From VXYL01 sp965199875 (GTDB lineage Bacteria > Pseudomonadota > Gammaproteobacteria > Pseudomonadales > Azotimanducaceae), in contig OZ241346.1 of NCBI GenBank assembly GCA_965199875.1, positions 2,666,001 to 2,730,000 on the forward strand: a DNA stretch of 64,000 nt. Reading direction: 5' to 3'. This document shows, piece by piece, positions 17,659 to 25,815 of this stretch. The translations under genes and the position numbers were made by a program. Position 1 is the first letter of the stretch. The number at the start of each line of letters is the position of its first letter. Under the pieces are notes generated by a model that did no database searches, had not been told where the DNA came from, and saw only the letters and a list, made by a program, of their open reading frames with translations.

Positions 17659-19104
17659 TTGAGCTTTCGACAACCGACGAGCGGTTTGGCGGCAACGCCG
17701 ACAGCGGGGCGCCGAGCCGCGTTTGGACAGTGCACGGGAAAGCCTGGAAGCTCTACCGGCGGTGCCACGACAACAGTACGACGCCGGCACTGGCGGCAAC
17801 GCCTTGGCCTCTTGGCCGGGTGCCTGCAGCCTGCCCTCTCTCTAGCCGCCTGCCTGTTCGGAGTTGCGTCGAGCGCCCAGCAGGCATCGCCTACGGCTGA
17901 GGAACTGCTCGGCGAAGTGGTCGCCACCTACCGGGGTGGCGATCTGAAGAGGGCATGGAATGCCTTCGCGTCGTTCCTCGAGCATCCGTCCCGCAACGAA
18001 CTCCACATCGTTGCTTTCGCGAACTGCTTCAACAACAGAAGGTGCCCGCAGGTTGGCGCCCTCGGCCGGATACTGGGCATCCCCCGCGCCGAACTCGCGA
18101 AGCGCATCAAGGGCTTCTGTCCGAGCTTGCGGTCGCCCGACGTGGAAGCGGCGCTGGTGGAGTCCGGCGTATCCGAGAGCGACCTCGCGGAATACCGGAA
18201 GACATACCCGCGCATCGTCCGAAACGGCTTGAACGGAACGTGCGCGTCCTGGCGGCAGGAGCAGCTGGAGCTGATGTTCCACGCGCCGCAACCTGCGGAC
18301 GTCCACCCGGAGGCGCTGCCGCTCGCTTGGTACTTGCATCAAGACGGTGGATTCGGACCGGCGGTAGAAACGCTCATTGGCTCCGTGCCGCTCAGGTTGA
18401 TAGTGGACACGGGAGCTTCCATCGGCATTTTGCATCGGCGAAGCGAGAAGTTTCCCGAGTTGGAGATCGAGATTTCGGACCGCCAAAAGATGTCCATGGG
18501 CATCTTCGGGTATCTCGCCTTCAAGTCGGCGAGGGTGGCAAGCCTTCGTGTAGGACGGACGCTTCATCGGCCGTTCGAGCTGGACGTCAGCGACAGCGAA
18601 CGGCTGTACGGCCGCAACCCGATTCCGCGGAACGGGTGGTTGGGCAGTCTGTTCTTGCTGAGCTATCCCGCAGTCTGCTTCGCCTGGGACGAGCAGCGCC
18701 TCCATCTCGGCGCGCTAGGGCCTTGCGCGGGCGGTGTCGAACCTTACGACGCGCATCTATTCGGTTCGATGAAACTCCAGTTCGACGTGCGGGCTTTGGA
18801 TGGCACATGGTTCGCGGCCGGTTTCGATACGGGCGCTTGGCACACCCATTGCTCTGCCGCCTTGGGCAAGGCGAACGCGGGACAAACCTCGTTCTCGTTC
18901 GGCGACCATCCGGCCCTTGGGGCGGAGTGCCTGTTCGACGAGGCCGTGCTGTTCAAGCCCGCCGAGTTCGGCTTCTCGCAAGTAAACATCCGCATGAACG
19001 ACTTGCTTCGCTTCAGCGCCTTTGGCTGGCAGCTGAATCCATTGCGCGTGTACTTCGTGCCGAGGGCCGAAGCGGACGCGCTGCCGGAGCAACCTGCCCG
19101 CTAG
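17659..19104 (+). CDS. Exported protein with two aspartic-protease (DTG) motifs, copy 1
   Basis: A 481-residue protein of a family I do not recognise by name. A long basic N-terminus leads into a hydrophobic signal-like stretch ending ASSA|QQA (about residues 48-74), so the mature part is probably periplasmic. A cysteine-containing helical region follows (about 80-210). Two retropepsin-like motifs come next: RLIVDTGASIGIL near residue 250 and GFDTGAWHTHCS near residue 390. Two DTG motifs about 140 residues apart in one chain suggest an internally dimeric aspartic protease. The start is TTG 17659, with GGGAGG upstream. A close paralogue begins at 20395, and the two share sequence even in the upstream leader (AAGTACACT box). 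The substrate is unknown. Confidence 0.75.
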   Translation: MSFRQPTSGLAATPTAGRRAAFGQCTGKPGSSTGGATTTVRRRHWRQRLGLLAGCLQPALSLAACLFGVASSAQQASPTAEELLGEVVATYRGGDLKRAWNAFASFLEHPSRNELHIVAFANCFNNRRCPQVGALGRILGIPRAELAKRIKGFCPSLRSPDVEAALVESGVSESDLAEYRKTYPRIVRNGLNGTCASWRQEQLELMFHAPQPADVHPEALPLAWYLHQDGGFGPAVETLIGSVPLRLIVDTGASIGILHRRSEKFPELEIEISDRQKMSMGIFGYLAFKSARVASLRVGRTLHRPFELDVSDSERLYGRNPIPRNGWLGSLFLLSYPAVCFAWDEQRLHLGALGPCAGGVEPYDAHLFGSMKLQFDVRALDGTWFAAGFDTGAWHTHCSAALGKANAGQTSFSFGDHPALGAECLFDEAVLFKPAEFGFSQVNIRMNDLLRFSAFGWQLNPLRVYFVPRAEADALPEQPAR

Positions 19105-19167
19105 CGACGCGGGCGTGGCAGCGTGAATGGTGTGCCTCTGCCGCCGGCCGACCGGACTGCCGATTCG

Positions 19168-20325
19168 TCACCGACCGTCGCCCGGCCCCTCGGCCTGCCG
19201 CAGCAGCGCGACAACCTCCGGATTCGGCACGTACCGCTTGCCGGCGAAGTCTTGCGCCGTGTCGCCGAAGTTGTCGGCGGCGGAAGGCGAGGCGCCGGCC
19301 TCGAGCAGCGCAGCGACGATGCCGGGTTCGGCGTTCCAGTAGGCGGCGCGGTGCAACGGCGTCCCGCCGGACAGATCCTTGGCGTCCACCGCCGCCCCGC
19401 CGGCGATGAGCGCCCGGATCATCGCCGGGTCGCCGTGCCAGGTGGCGGCGTTGTGCAGGGGCGTGGCGCCGAAGCGGTTGCGGGCGTTCGGGTCCGCGCC
19501 CGCGGCCAGCAAGGCGGTGGCCGCTTGCGGCGAGTGGGCGTAGGAGGCGCGATGCAGGGGCGTGGAGTCGTGCCGATCCTTGGCGACGGCATCCGCACCG
19601 GCCGCCAGCAGCATCGCCACCGCTTCGACGGACGGCCCGCCAGCCGCGTAGTGCAGCGGCGTGCTGCCCATCAGGTCCCGCGCGCCGACGTCCGCCCCGG
19701 CGGCAAGCAGCCACGCCACGATCGGCTCGTGGAACTCATCCACGAGCGTGTAGTGCAGCGGAGTATGCCCCTCGTTCGTCCTCGCGTCCGCGGCCGCCCC
19801 GGCGGCAAGCAGGGCGTCCAGAACGGCAAGGCTGATCTCCGGCTCCCCCGCTTCGGGGTCCATCACTGCCACATGCAAAGGCGTTTGTCCTTTCCGGTTG
19901 TGAATCGTCGGGTCGGCGCCGCCGGCCAACAGCGCCGCGGTGAGGCGACCGCTCCAACCCGTATGCGCAGCGGCGTGGTAGAGCGGGCCGTTGCCGGAGT
20001 CGTCCAGCGCCGTTGGGTCCGCGCCGGCGCGCAGCAGCGTCAGCGCCTGTTCTTCCTTCCCCAAGGCTGTCGCGAGCATCAGCGGGGTCTGTTGCCACTC
20101 GTCCACGGCATTCGCGTCTTTGCCCGCAGCAAGGCAGGCCTTCACGGTCTTCGCCGAGGCGTCTTCGAAGAACTCCGGGGTGTTCCACTCGTCGCACGCC
20201 GCAGAGGGTGGCTGCGTCGCGCAACCTACCGAATTCGCAAGCCCAACGAGCGTTGCCGCGGCAAGCGCTTCACGACACCGTGACAACAGAGACTTGCGTA
20301 AGGGCAATCGTCTACTTGACAGCAT
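19168..20325 (-). CDS. Ankyrin-repeat (lipo)protein
   Basis: A 385-residue protein made almost entirely of about nine ankyrin repeats, each with the TPLH core and AAGAD turns (for example GSTPLHYAAGG, DSTPLHRASYA). The N-terminus has a hydrophobic stretch ending SVGC, a weak lipobox, so it is probably exported and may be lipid-anchored. Ankyrin repeats bind other proteins and are abundant in host-associated bacteria. I chose ATG 20325 (MLSSRRLPLRK) because a signal peptide follows; the frame is open upstream to a TTG at 20391, but that TTG lies in a promoter-like box. It sits on the opposite strand between the two aspartic-protease paralogues. Confidence 0.8.
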   Translation of the reverse strand: MLSSRRLPLRKSLLSRCREALAAATLVGLANSVGCATQPPSAACDEWNTPEFFEDASAKTVKACLAAGKDANAVDEWQQTPLMLATALGKEEQALTLLRAGADPTALDDSGNGPLYHAAAHTGWSGRLTAALLAGGADPTIHNRKGQTPLHVAVMDPEAGEPEISLAVLDALLAAGAAADARTNEGHTPLHYTLVDEFHEPIVAWLLAAGADVGARDLMGSTPLHYAAGGPSVEAVAMLLAAGADAVAKDRHDSTPLHRASYAHSPQAATALLAAGADPNARNRFGATPLHNAATWHGDPAMIRALIAGGAAVDAKDLSGGTPLHRAAYWNAEPGIVAALLEAGASPSAADNFGDTAQDFAGKRYVPNPEVVALLRQAEGPGDGR

Positions 20326-20361
20326 TCTTGGCAACTTCCGGCGCACCACCCGCGTTCCACA

Positions 20362-20391
20362 AGTACACTGCAATCGACTATACAGAGTCAA
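20362..20391 (-). promoter_or_regulatory. Possible promoter of the ankyrin gene
   Basis: On the minus strand TTGACT (20391-20386) is followed after 18 bases by TGTACT (20367-20362), a fair -35 and weak -10 pair about 37 bp before the ankyrin ATG. The same stretch is the leader of the second protease copy on the plus strand, so the regulatory sequence is shared. Confidence 0.3.
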
Positions 20392-20394
20392 ACC

Positions 20395-21860
20395 GTGAGA
20401 CTTCGACGACCGAGGAGCTGCAGCGGTGCCGCACTCGCGTTTGGAAAGGCGCGAAGCTCAGCAGGAAGGGTGAGAAAGCCGCAGCCATACGGTAGAGTGC
20501 AAGAAAGGGCGACGGCGGTTTCGACGGTGGCAGTATCGACAGCGGCAAGGGCGGCGGCTCGGCATCTTCGCCGCGCCCTGCCAACTCTGCTATATCCGGG
20601 CATCAGCCTGTTGGGCGTTGCTGCCAACGCCCAACAGGCTTCGCCCTCTGCTGAGGAACTGCTCGGCCAAATCGTCGCCACCTATCGCGCTGGCGACCTG
20701 AACGGTGCTTGGGATGCCTTCGCGTCCTTCCTCGATCATCCGTCCCGCAACGAACTCCACATCGACGCTTTCGGGAACTGCTTCTACAACCAGAAGTGCC
20801 CGCAGGTTGGTGCGCTCGGCCGGATACTGGGCATCCCCCGCGCCGAACTCGCGAAGCGCATCGAGGGCTTCTGTCCGCGCCTGCGCTCGCCCGAGGTGGA
20901 AGCGGCGCTGGTGGAGTCCGGCGTATCTGAAAGCGACCTCGCGGAGTATCGGAAGATGTATCCGCGCATCGTCCGAAACGGCTTGAACGGAACGTGCGCG
21001 TCCTGGCGGCAGGAGCAGCTGGAGCTGATGTTCCACGCGCCGCACCCTGCGGACGTCCACCCGGAGGCTCTGCCGCTCGCTTGGTACGAGCATCAGGACA
21101 GCGGATTCGGAATGGCGATTGAAACGCTCGTCGGTTCGGAGCCGTTGAGGTTGGGGATTGACACTGGATCTTCTCTCGGCAATCTGTATCGACGGAGCAG
21201 GTCGTTCCTTGACTTAAAGGTCGAGACCTTGGGGCGGAAGACCGTGTCCATGGGAATCTTCAACTACCTTACCTCCGAGCGCGCAAGCGTGACGAGCCTT
21301 CGTGTCGGATGGACACTCCACCAGCCCTTCGGGTTGCAGGTCCGCGATGATGCCCTGGCGTCTGACCGCTACCCGATTCCGAAGAACGGGCTCTTGGGCA
21401 TGACTTTTTGCTGCGCTACCCCGCGGTTTGCTTCGCTTGGGACGAGCAGCGTCTCTATCTGGGTACGTTGGGGCCTTGCGCGGACGGCGCCGAACCTTAC
21501 GACGCCCATCTGCGGGGCAGCCTGTTGATTGGGTTTGCCGCGGAAGCGCACAACGGTACACGTTTCACAGCTAATGTGGACACCGGTGGTTGGCACACCA
21601 ATTGCTCTGCCGCCTTCGGCAAGGCGAACGCCGGGCAAACCTCGTTCTCGTTCGGCGATCATCCGGCCCTTGGGGCGGAGTGTCTGTTCGACGAGGCCGT
21701 GCTGTTCAAATCCGCCGAGTTCGGCTTCTCGCAAGTAAACATCCGCATGAACGACTTGCTTCGTTTCAGCGCCTTTGGCTGGCAGCTGAATCCATTGCGC
21801 GTGTACTTCGTGCCGAGGGGCGAAGCCGACCCACTTCCGAACCAACGTGCCGACGGGTGA
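20395..21860 (+). pseudogene. Exported double-DTG aspartic protease, copy 2, with a one-base frameshift
   Basis: Tandem paralogue of the gene at 17659, near-identical over long stretches (for example CPQVGALGRILGIPRAELAK). GTG 20395 opens the first frame, with signal-like sequence, the helical region and the first motif LGIDTGSSLG. The frame leaves homology at the run of five T at 21405-21409. One more T, or a -1 slip there, restores the paralogous frame, which continues through the second motif NVDTGGWHTNCS to TGA 21858-21860. It may be a decayed gene, a sequencing error in a homopolymer, or genuine slippage. Its final TGA overlaps the GTG of the exporter gene, so translation to this stop would couple the two. 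Confidence 0.75.
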
Positions 21861-24034
21861 CGGCAGGCCTGTTTCGGGAAGAAGCGCTCCGCAGCTTCGA
21901 GACTCCGCCCTGGCAGCCGCCTCTGTTGTCCAAGCCGGTGTCTGGCTTCCTCCTGCTTGCGTTCGTCGTGGCGGCGGCGGCGGCCATACTCGGCTTCGCC
22001 GTTTCGTTCGAGTTCGTACGCAAGGAAGAGGCGCATGGCCACCTTACGCCGGCTTTGGGTTGGACGCAGGTTGCGGCAACTTCCTTCGGAGTGGTGCAAC
22101 GCCGCTTGGTTGAAGCCGGCGATCAGGTGGAGGCCGGCGACGTGCTCTTCGATCTCGCCCCGGCGGAGGGTTTGCAACGAGGGCTCACGGTACACGCGAA
22201 GCTGATTCAGGAAGTGCAAGAGCAGCGCGCGGTGCTGGAGTCGCAAGACTCCCTGCTTCAGGCCCAACACGAGAACGACCTGCAGCGGCTGGAACGGGAA
22301 CACAGCTTGGACGAACAGGAGCTTGCCAGCCTCGAGCAGGAGATCCGGTTCACCGGCGTAGCCTTGGAACTGTCGCCAACTCCGGCTTTCGCGCCCAGGA
22401 AGAAGGCCGAGACCATTCCGCTGTCCACCTTCTTCTCGGCATTCGGAGGGCTTGGCAAGCCGCTGGTGGTGACTTTCGCCATGACCATCGGGTTGCAGCT
22501 GTTCGCGCTGCTCATGCCGCTCAGCACGCAGTTCGTCGTGGACCAGGGCATTCGCCAAGGCAACATGAACATCGTCGTGATGCTGGCCGTTGGCTTCGCG
22601 CTGGTATCGGCCATCTCGGCGCTCACGGACTACTTTCGCAGCCTCTTGGCGCTCTACGTCGGCAACACGTCGGCGCATCGAATGGTGACCGGGCTGGCGC
22701 ATCACATGATCCGCCTGTCGGACTCGTGGTTTTCCGCCAGGCACACCGGCGACGTGCTGTCGAGATTCGGCTCCACCGCGCCAATCAGGAGATTCCTGAT
22801 GACCAGTGCGTTCGCGCTGGTTCTCGATGCGTTCCTTGCTGTCGGCGCGTTGGCGATCGTCATCGCCTACTCTTGGGACATGGCCCTCGTGCTGCTGGCC
22901 TTCATCGCCGTGTTCGCGGCTCTGAATCTTGGAACCTACCGCCCGCTGCGCAACCTCACGGAGGAGTCCATTTCCGCCGGCGCCAGGGAGAACTCCAGTT
23001 TCATCGAAAACGTGGAACGGCATCGAGCGATCAAGCTGCTCGGCGCGGAAGCGGTGCGCGAGAACGCGTGGGGGGAGCGCTACGTGCATTCGATCAACGC
23101 TGGGGCGCGTCTCGCCCGATTCGGCATTCACGTGGGGCTGGCGGGAGGCTTCATCGGCGTTGCCGAGAACATGGTCATGCTGCTGCTTGGCGCGCACAAG
23201 GTCATCCTGGGCGAGTTCACTCTGGGGATGTGGTTCGCGTACTCGTCCTACGGCGCCATGCTGTCCGGGCGACTTCACGCGGTGATCAACTCGCTGCTGG
23301 GAATGCGCATGCTGAAACTGCATCAAGAGCGCGTCGCGGACATAGGGCTGGAACCGAAGGAGATCGACGACCAGCGCGCAGGAGTCCGTGCGGCGCTGAA
23401 AGGACGCATCGAGGTCAAGTCGCTGTCCTTTGCCTACGAAGGCGAGGAGAGCAGGGTGCTGGACGGGCTGAACTTGGTCGTGGCGCCGGAAGAGTTCGTG
23501 GCGGTGGTGGGCGAATCCGGCCGCGGCAAGTCGACCTTGATCAAGATTCTCTGCAAGCTGTTGGCGCCGACGGCTGGAAACGTGCTCGTCGATGGCGTCG
23601 ATCTGCGCCATCTGGATACCGTGCGGTTCCGTCGACAACTGGGCGTCGTCATGCAGGACGACGATCTGTTCTCCGGTTCGCTGGTGGAGAACATCGCGGT
23701 GGAGACCGAACGTCCCGACATGGAGCGGGTGGCGTGGGCGGCGTCGCTCGCCTGCATCCACGAGGACATACAGAGAATGCCGATGCAGTACATGACGTTG
23801 GTCGGGCACATGGGATCGACCCTGTCCGGCGGGCAGCGGCAGCGCGTCATGATCGCGCGGGCCATCTATCGCAAGCCGCGCATCTTCCTGCTCGACGAAG
23901 GCACGGCGCATTTGAACGAAGAACTGCAACGCAGAGTGCTGCTCAACCTGCGCGAGCAGGACGCCACGATCATCGCCGCAACGCACGATCCTCGGGTGAT
24001 CGAGCAAGCGGACCGAGTGGTCGATCTCGCATAG
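21857..24034 (+). CDS. Fused membrane-fusion-protein / ABC exporter lacking the C39 peptidase
   Basis: A 725-residue hybrid. Residues 1-155 resemble the front of CvaA/HlyD-type membrane-fusion proteins: GLFREEALRSFE start, one membrane helix, a half lipoyl motif (GVVQRRLVEAGDQVEAGDVL) and a coiled coil. At about residue 160 the sequence becomes RFTGVALELSPTPAF, which matches the very end of the C39 peptidase domain of CvaB/RaxB exporters. The exporter membrane domain (about 190-500) and nucleotide-binding domain (GESGRGKST, LSGGQRQR, FLLDEGTAHLNE) follow. The C39 catalytic Cys and His are absent, and the second half of the fusion protein is missing. GTG 21857 overlaps the stop of the protease gene (GTGA). 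The Walker B glutamate is followed by GTAH rather than ATSH. Substrate unknown. Confidence 0.85.
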   Translation: MTAGLFREEALRSFETPPWQPPLLSKPVSGFLLLAFVVAAAAAILGFAVSFEFVRKEEAHGHLTPALGWTQVAATSFGVVQRRLVEAGDQVEAGDVLFDLAPAEGLQRGLTVHAKLIQEVQEQRAVLESQDSLLQAQHENDLQRLEREHSLDEQELASLEQEIRFTGVALELSPTPAFAPRKKAETIPLSTFFSAFGGLGKPLVVTFAMTIGLQLFALLMPLSTQFVVDQGIRQGNMNIVVMLAVGFALVSAISALTDYFRSLLALYVGNTSAHRMVTGLAHHMIRLSDSWFSARHTGDVLSRFGSTAPIRRFLMTSAFALVLDAFLAVGALAIVIAYSWDMALVLLAFIAVFAALNLGTYRPLRNLTEESISAGARENSSFIENVERHRAIKLLGAEAVRENAWGERYVHSINAGARLARFGIHVGLAGGFIGVAENMVMLLLGAHKVILGEFTLGMWFAYSSYGAMLSGRLHAVINSLLGMRMLKLHQERVADIGLEPKEIDDQRAGVRAALKGRIEVKSLSFAYEGEESRVLDGLNLVVAPEEFVAVVGESGRGKSTLIKILCKLLAPTAGNVLVDGVDLRHLDTVRFRRQLGVVMQDDDLFSGSLVENIAVETERPDMERVAWAASLACIHEDIQRMPMQYMTLVGHMGSTLSGGQRQRVMIARAIYRKPRIFLLDEGTAHLNEELQRRVLLNLREQDATIIAATHDPRVIEQADRVVDLA

Positions 24035-24044
24035 ACTCCCACCC

Positions 24045-24854
24045 ATGCTGCCAAGGCCGAGCAAGGCGACTATCGATCCGGACGCCTGGCTGGCGTCCGT
24101 CGGGCGCGTATTCGCCCGTTTCGACCGGCAGGACTCCGGCAACGTCTCGTTCGGCGTCGAGGCCGGCGGGCGTCGCTACTTCGTGAAGACCGCTGGCCCG
24201 CCCACGGCCTTGGGACTGCCGCTCGCCCATGCCGCTCGCCTGGCGCTCCTGGCCAATGCGCAGCGCCTGGCGCTCTGCGTGGCGCATCCGGCGTTGACGC
24301 GCTTCGTCGGCGCCCGCGAATGCGCGTGGGGGCGAGCGCTGGTCTACGACTGGGCCGATGGCGAACACCTGCATGCGAGGCGGCAAGAACGAAACAGCCC
24401 CGCCACCGCTTGGCAGCGCTTTCTGCACCTGCCCCTCGGCGAGCGGGTCGACGTGGTGCGCGCGCTGCTCGATCTGCATGTGGCGCTGTCCACCAACGGC
24501 TGGGTGACCGGCGACTTCTACGACGGCTGCCTCATCTACGACTTCGCGCAGCAGCGCATCCGCGTCTTCGATCTCGACCACTATCGCTTGGGCGCCTACC
24601 GCAACACGATGGGCAGGATGTTCGGTTCCACGCGCTACATGGCGCCGGAGGAGTTCGAGAAGGGACGATGGATCGACGAACGCACCACCGTCTTCGCCCT
24701 AGGCCGCACGATGTCGATCTTCCTAGGCGACCCGGCGGCGGCCATCGTGGCCACGGCCTGCCGCGAGGAACCGGCGCGTCGCCATCCCTCGGTGGCCGCG
24801 CTCGCCGCCGACTTCGCGGGCAGGTTCGGCAGGACGGACCCGCCGATCGGCTGA
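24045..24854 (+). CDS. Serine/threonine protein kinase-like protein
   Basis: A 269-residue kinase-fold protein. A glycine-rich start (QDSGNVSFGVEAGGRRYFVK) supplies a beta-strand Lys. The catalytic loop is unusual: in place of HRD it reads VTGDFYDGCLIYDF near residue 150. IRVFDLDHYR takes the place of the DFG segment, and the activation end GSTRYMAPEEFEKG keeps the APE motif. The family occurs in scattered bacteria and its targets are unknown. The gene begins 10 bp after the exporter stop, on the same strand, so it is probably the third gene of the protease-exporter unit. Phosphotransfer is inferred. Confidence 0.7.
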   Translation: MLPRPSKATIDPDAWLASVGRVFARFDRQDSGNVSFGVEAGGRRYFVKTAGPPTALGLPLAHAARLALLANAQRLALCVAHPALTRFVGARECAWGRALVYDWADGEHLHARRQERNSPATAWQRFLHLPLGERVDVVRALLDLHVALSTNGWVTGDFYDGCLIYDFAQQRIRVFDLDHYRLGAYRNTMGRMFGSTRYMAPEEFEKGRWIDERTTVFALGRTMSIFLGDPAAAIVATACREEPARRHPSVAALAADFAGRFGRTDPPIG

Positions 24855-24896
24855 GCGCCTCTGCCAACGGCGGAAGGGAGTACCGGCACGACGCTA

Positions 24897-25706
24897 CTAA
24901 TGCTCGTGCGCACCCGCCTCCAGCAGATGCAGCGCGTAGGCGAGGCCGATGCCGCCGAGGAAGCATGCCCCCAGCTTGCCGCGATCGTGGCTGTGGAAAT
25001 GCGTTTCTGGGAGCAGATCGCTGAGCGAGATGCACAGCAGCGCTCCGGCCGAGAGCGCAAGCGCGCGGCCGACGGCGGCATCCTGGTGGGCCCCTAGCTG
25101 CTCTGCGCCCAACACCGTGAGAAACGCAGAGGCGGGGCAGAGCATGGCGAACGAAGCGTTGACGACCAGCCGCGTGCGCCGATGCGTGCCGGCGCCCCGC
25201 ATCACGGTGGTGATCGACAGCGCGTCGAGCGGCTTGTGCAGCAGAATGGCCAGGAACGCGCCGCCGCTGGCAAAGCTCAGCCCACCGCCAAGGCGTTCCA
25301 AGGCAAGCACGCTGGTGCCAAGCGCCAGGCCTTCGACGACGGAGCAGACGCTCAGGCCGCCGGCAATGCCCACCCAACTCGCCGGGCGGACGTGGCTGGC
25401 GTGCGCTTCGCTGCTGAAATCGTGCTGGTGGAAGTGGACGAGGCGCAGCAAAGACACCATGAACACCACCCCCAGCACCATCCACCAGGCCGCCGTCTCC
25501 ACCGCGTCCGGCCCCTTCAGACGCTCCACGCCGTGCGGCAGCAAGTGGTAAAGGGCGACGCCGAGAATCAACCCCGCCACCAGGCTCATCGCCATCTGCG
25601 TACGCGTGTGCGAGTTGCCCAGCAACGACGGCAGCCAGCCCCCGGCCAGAGAAGCTGCGGCGATGGCGACCGCGTAGGCCGTCAACAACACAAGCGCGGG
25701 ATCCAT
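24897..25706 (-). CDS. ZIP family metal transporter
   Basis: A 269-residue membrane protein with about eight hydrophobic segments and the ZIP signature region (VVEGLALGTSV, then LLHKPLDALSI). Histidines in LVHFHQHDFSSEAHASH form a metal-binding loop between segments, and the end reads HFHSHDRGK. ZIP proteins import zinc or other divalent metals. I chose ATG 25704-25706, which puts the first segment at the N-terminus. It stands alone between the kinase-like gene and the Fic gene. Confidence 0.85.
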   Translation of the reverse strand: MDPALVLLTAYAVAIAAASLAGGWLPSLLGNSHTRTQMAMSLVAGLILGVALYHLLPHGVERLKGPDAVETAAWWMVLGVVFMVSLLRLVHFHQHDFSSEAHASHVRPASWVGIAGGLSVCSVVEGLALGTSVLALERLGGGLSFASGGAFLAILLHKPLDALSITTVMRGAGTHRRTRLVVNASFAMLCPASAFLTVLGAEQLGAHQDAAVGRALALSAGALLCISLSDLLPETHFHSHDRGKLGACFLGGIGLAYALHLLEAGAHEH

Positions 25707-25815
25707 CCGCCACAGCCTAACTGATCCAAGCAGACGATGGAGAACTACTGGTGCCGGTGACGCCGGTGCCGTGAACCGCGCCCGCCGTCGGGCTGCCGGA
25801 CACTGTTCAGTTGGG

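Noticed and set aside
19168..20391. Longer ankyrin protein starting at TTG 20391
   Set aside because: The TTG is part of a promoter-like TTGACT and the extra residues hide the signal peptide; ATG 20325 fits better.
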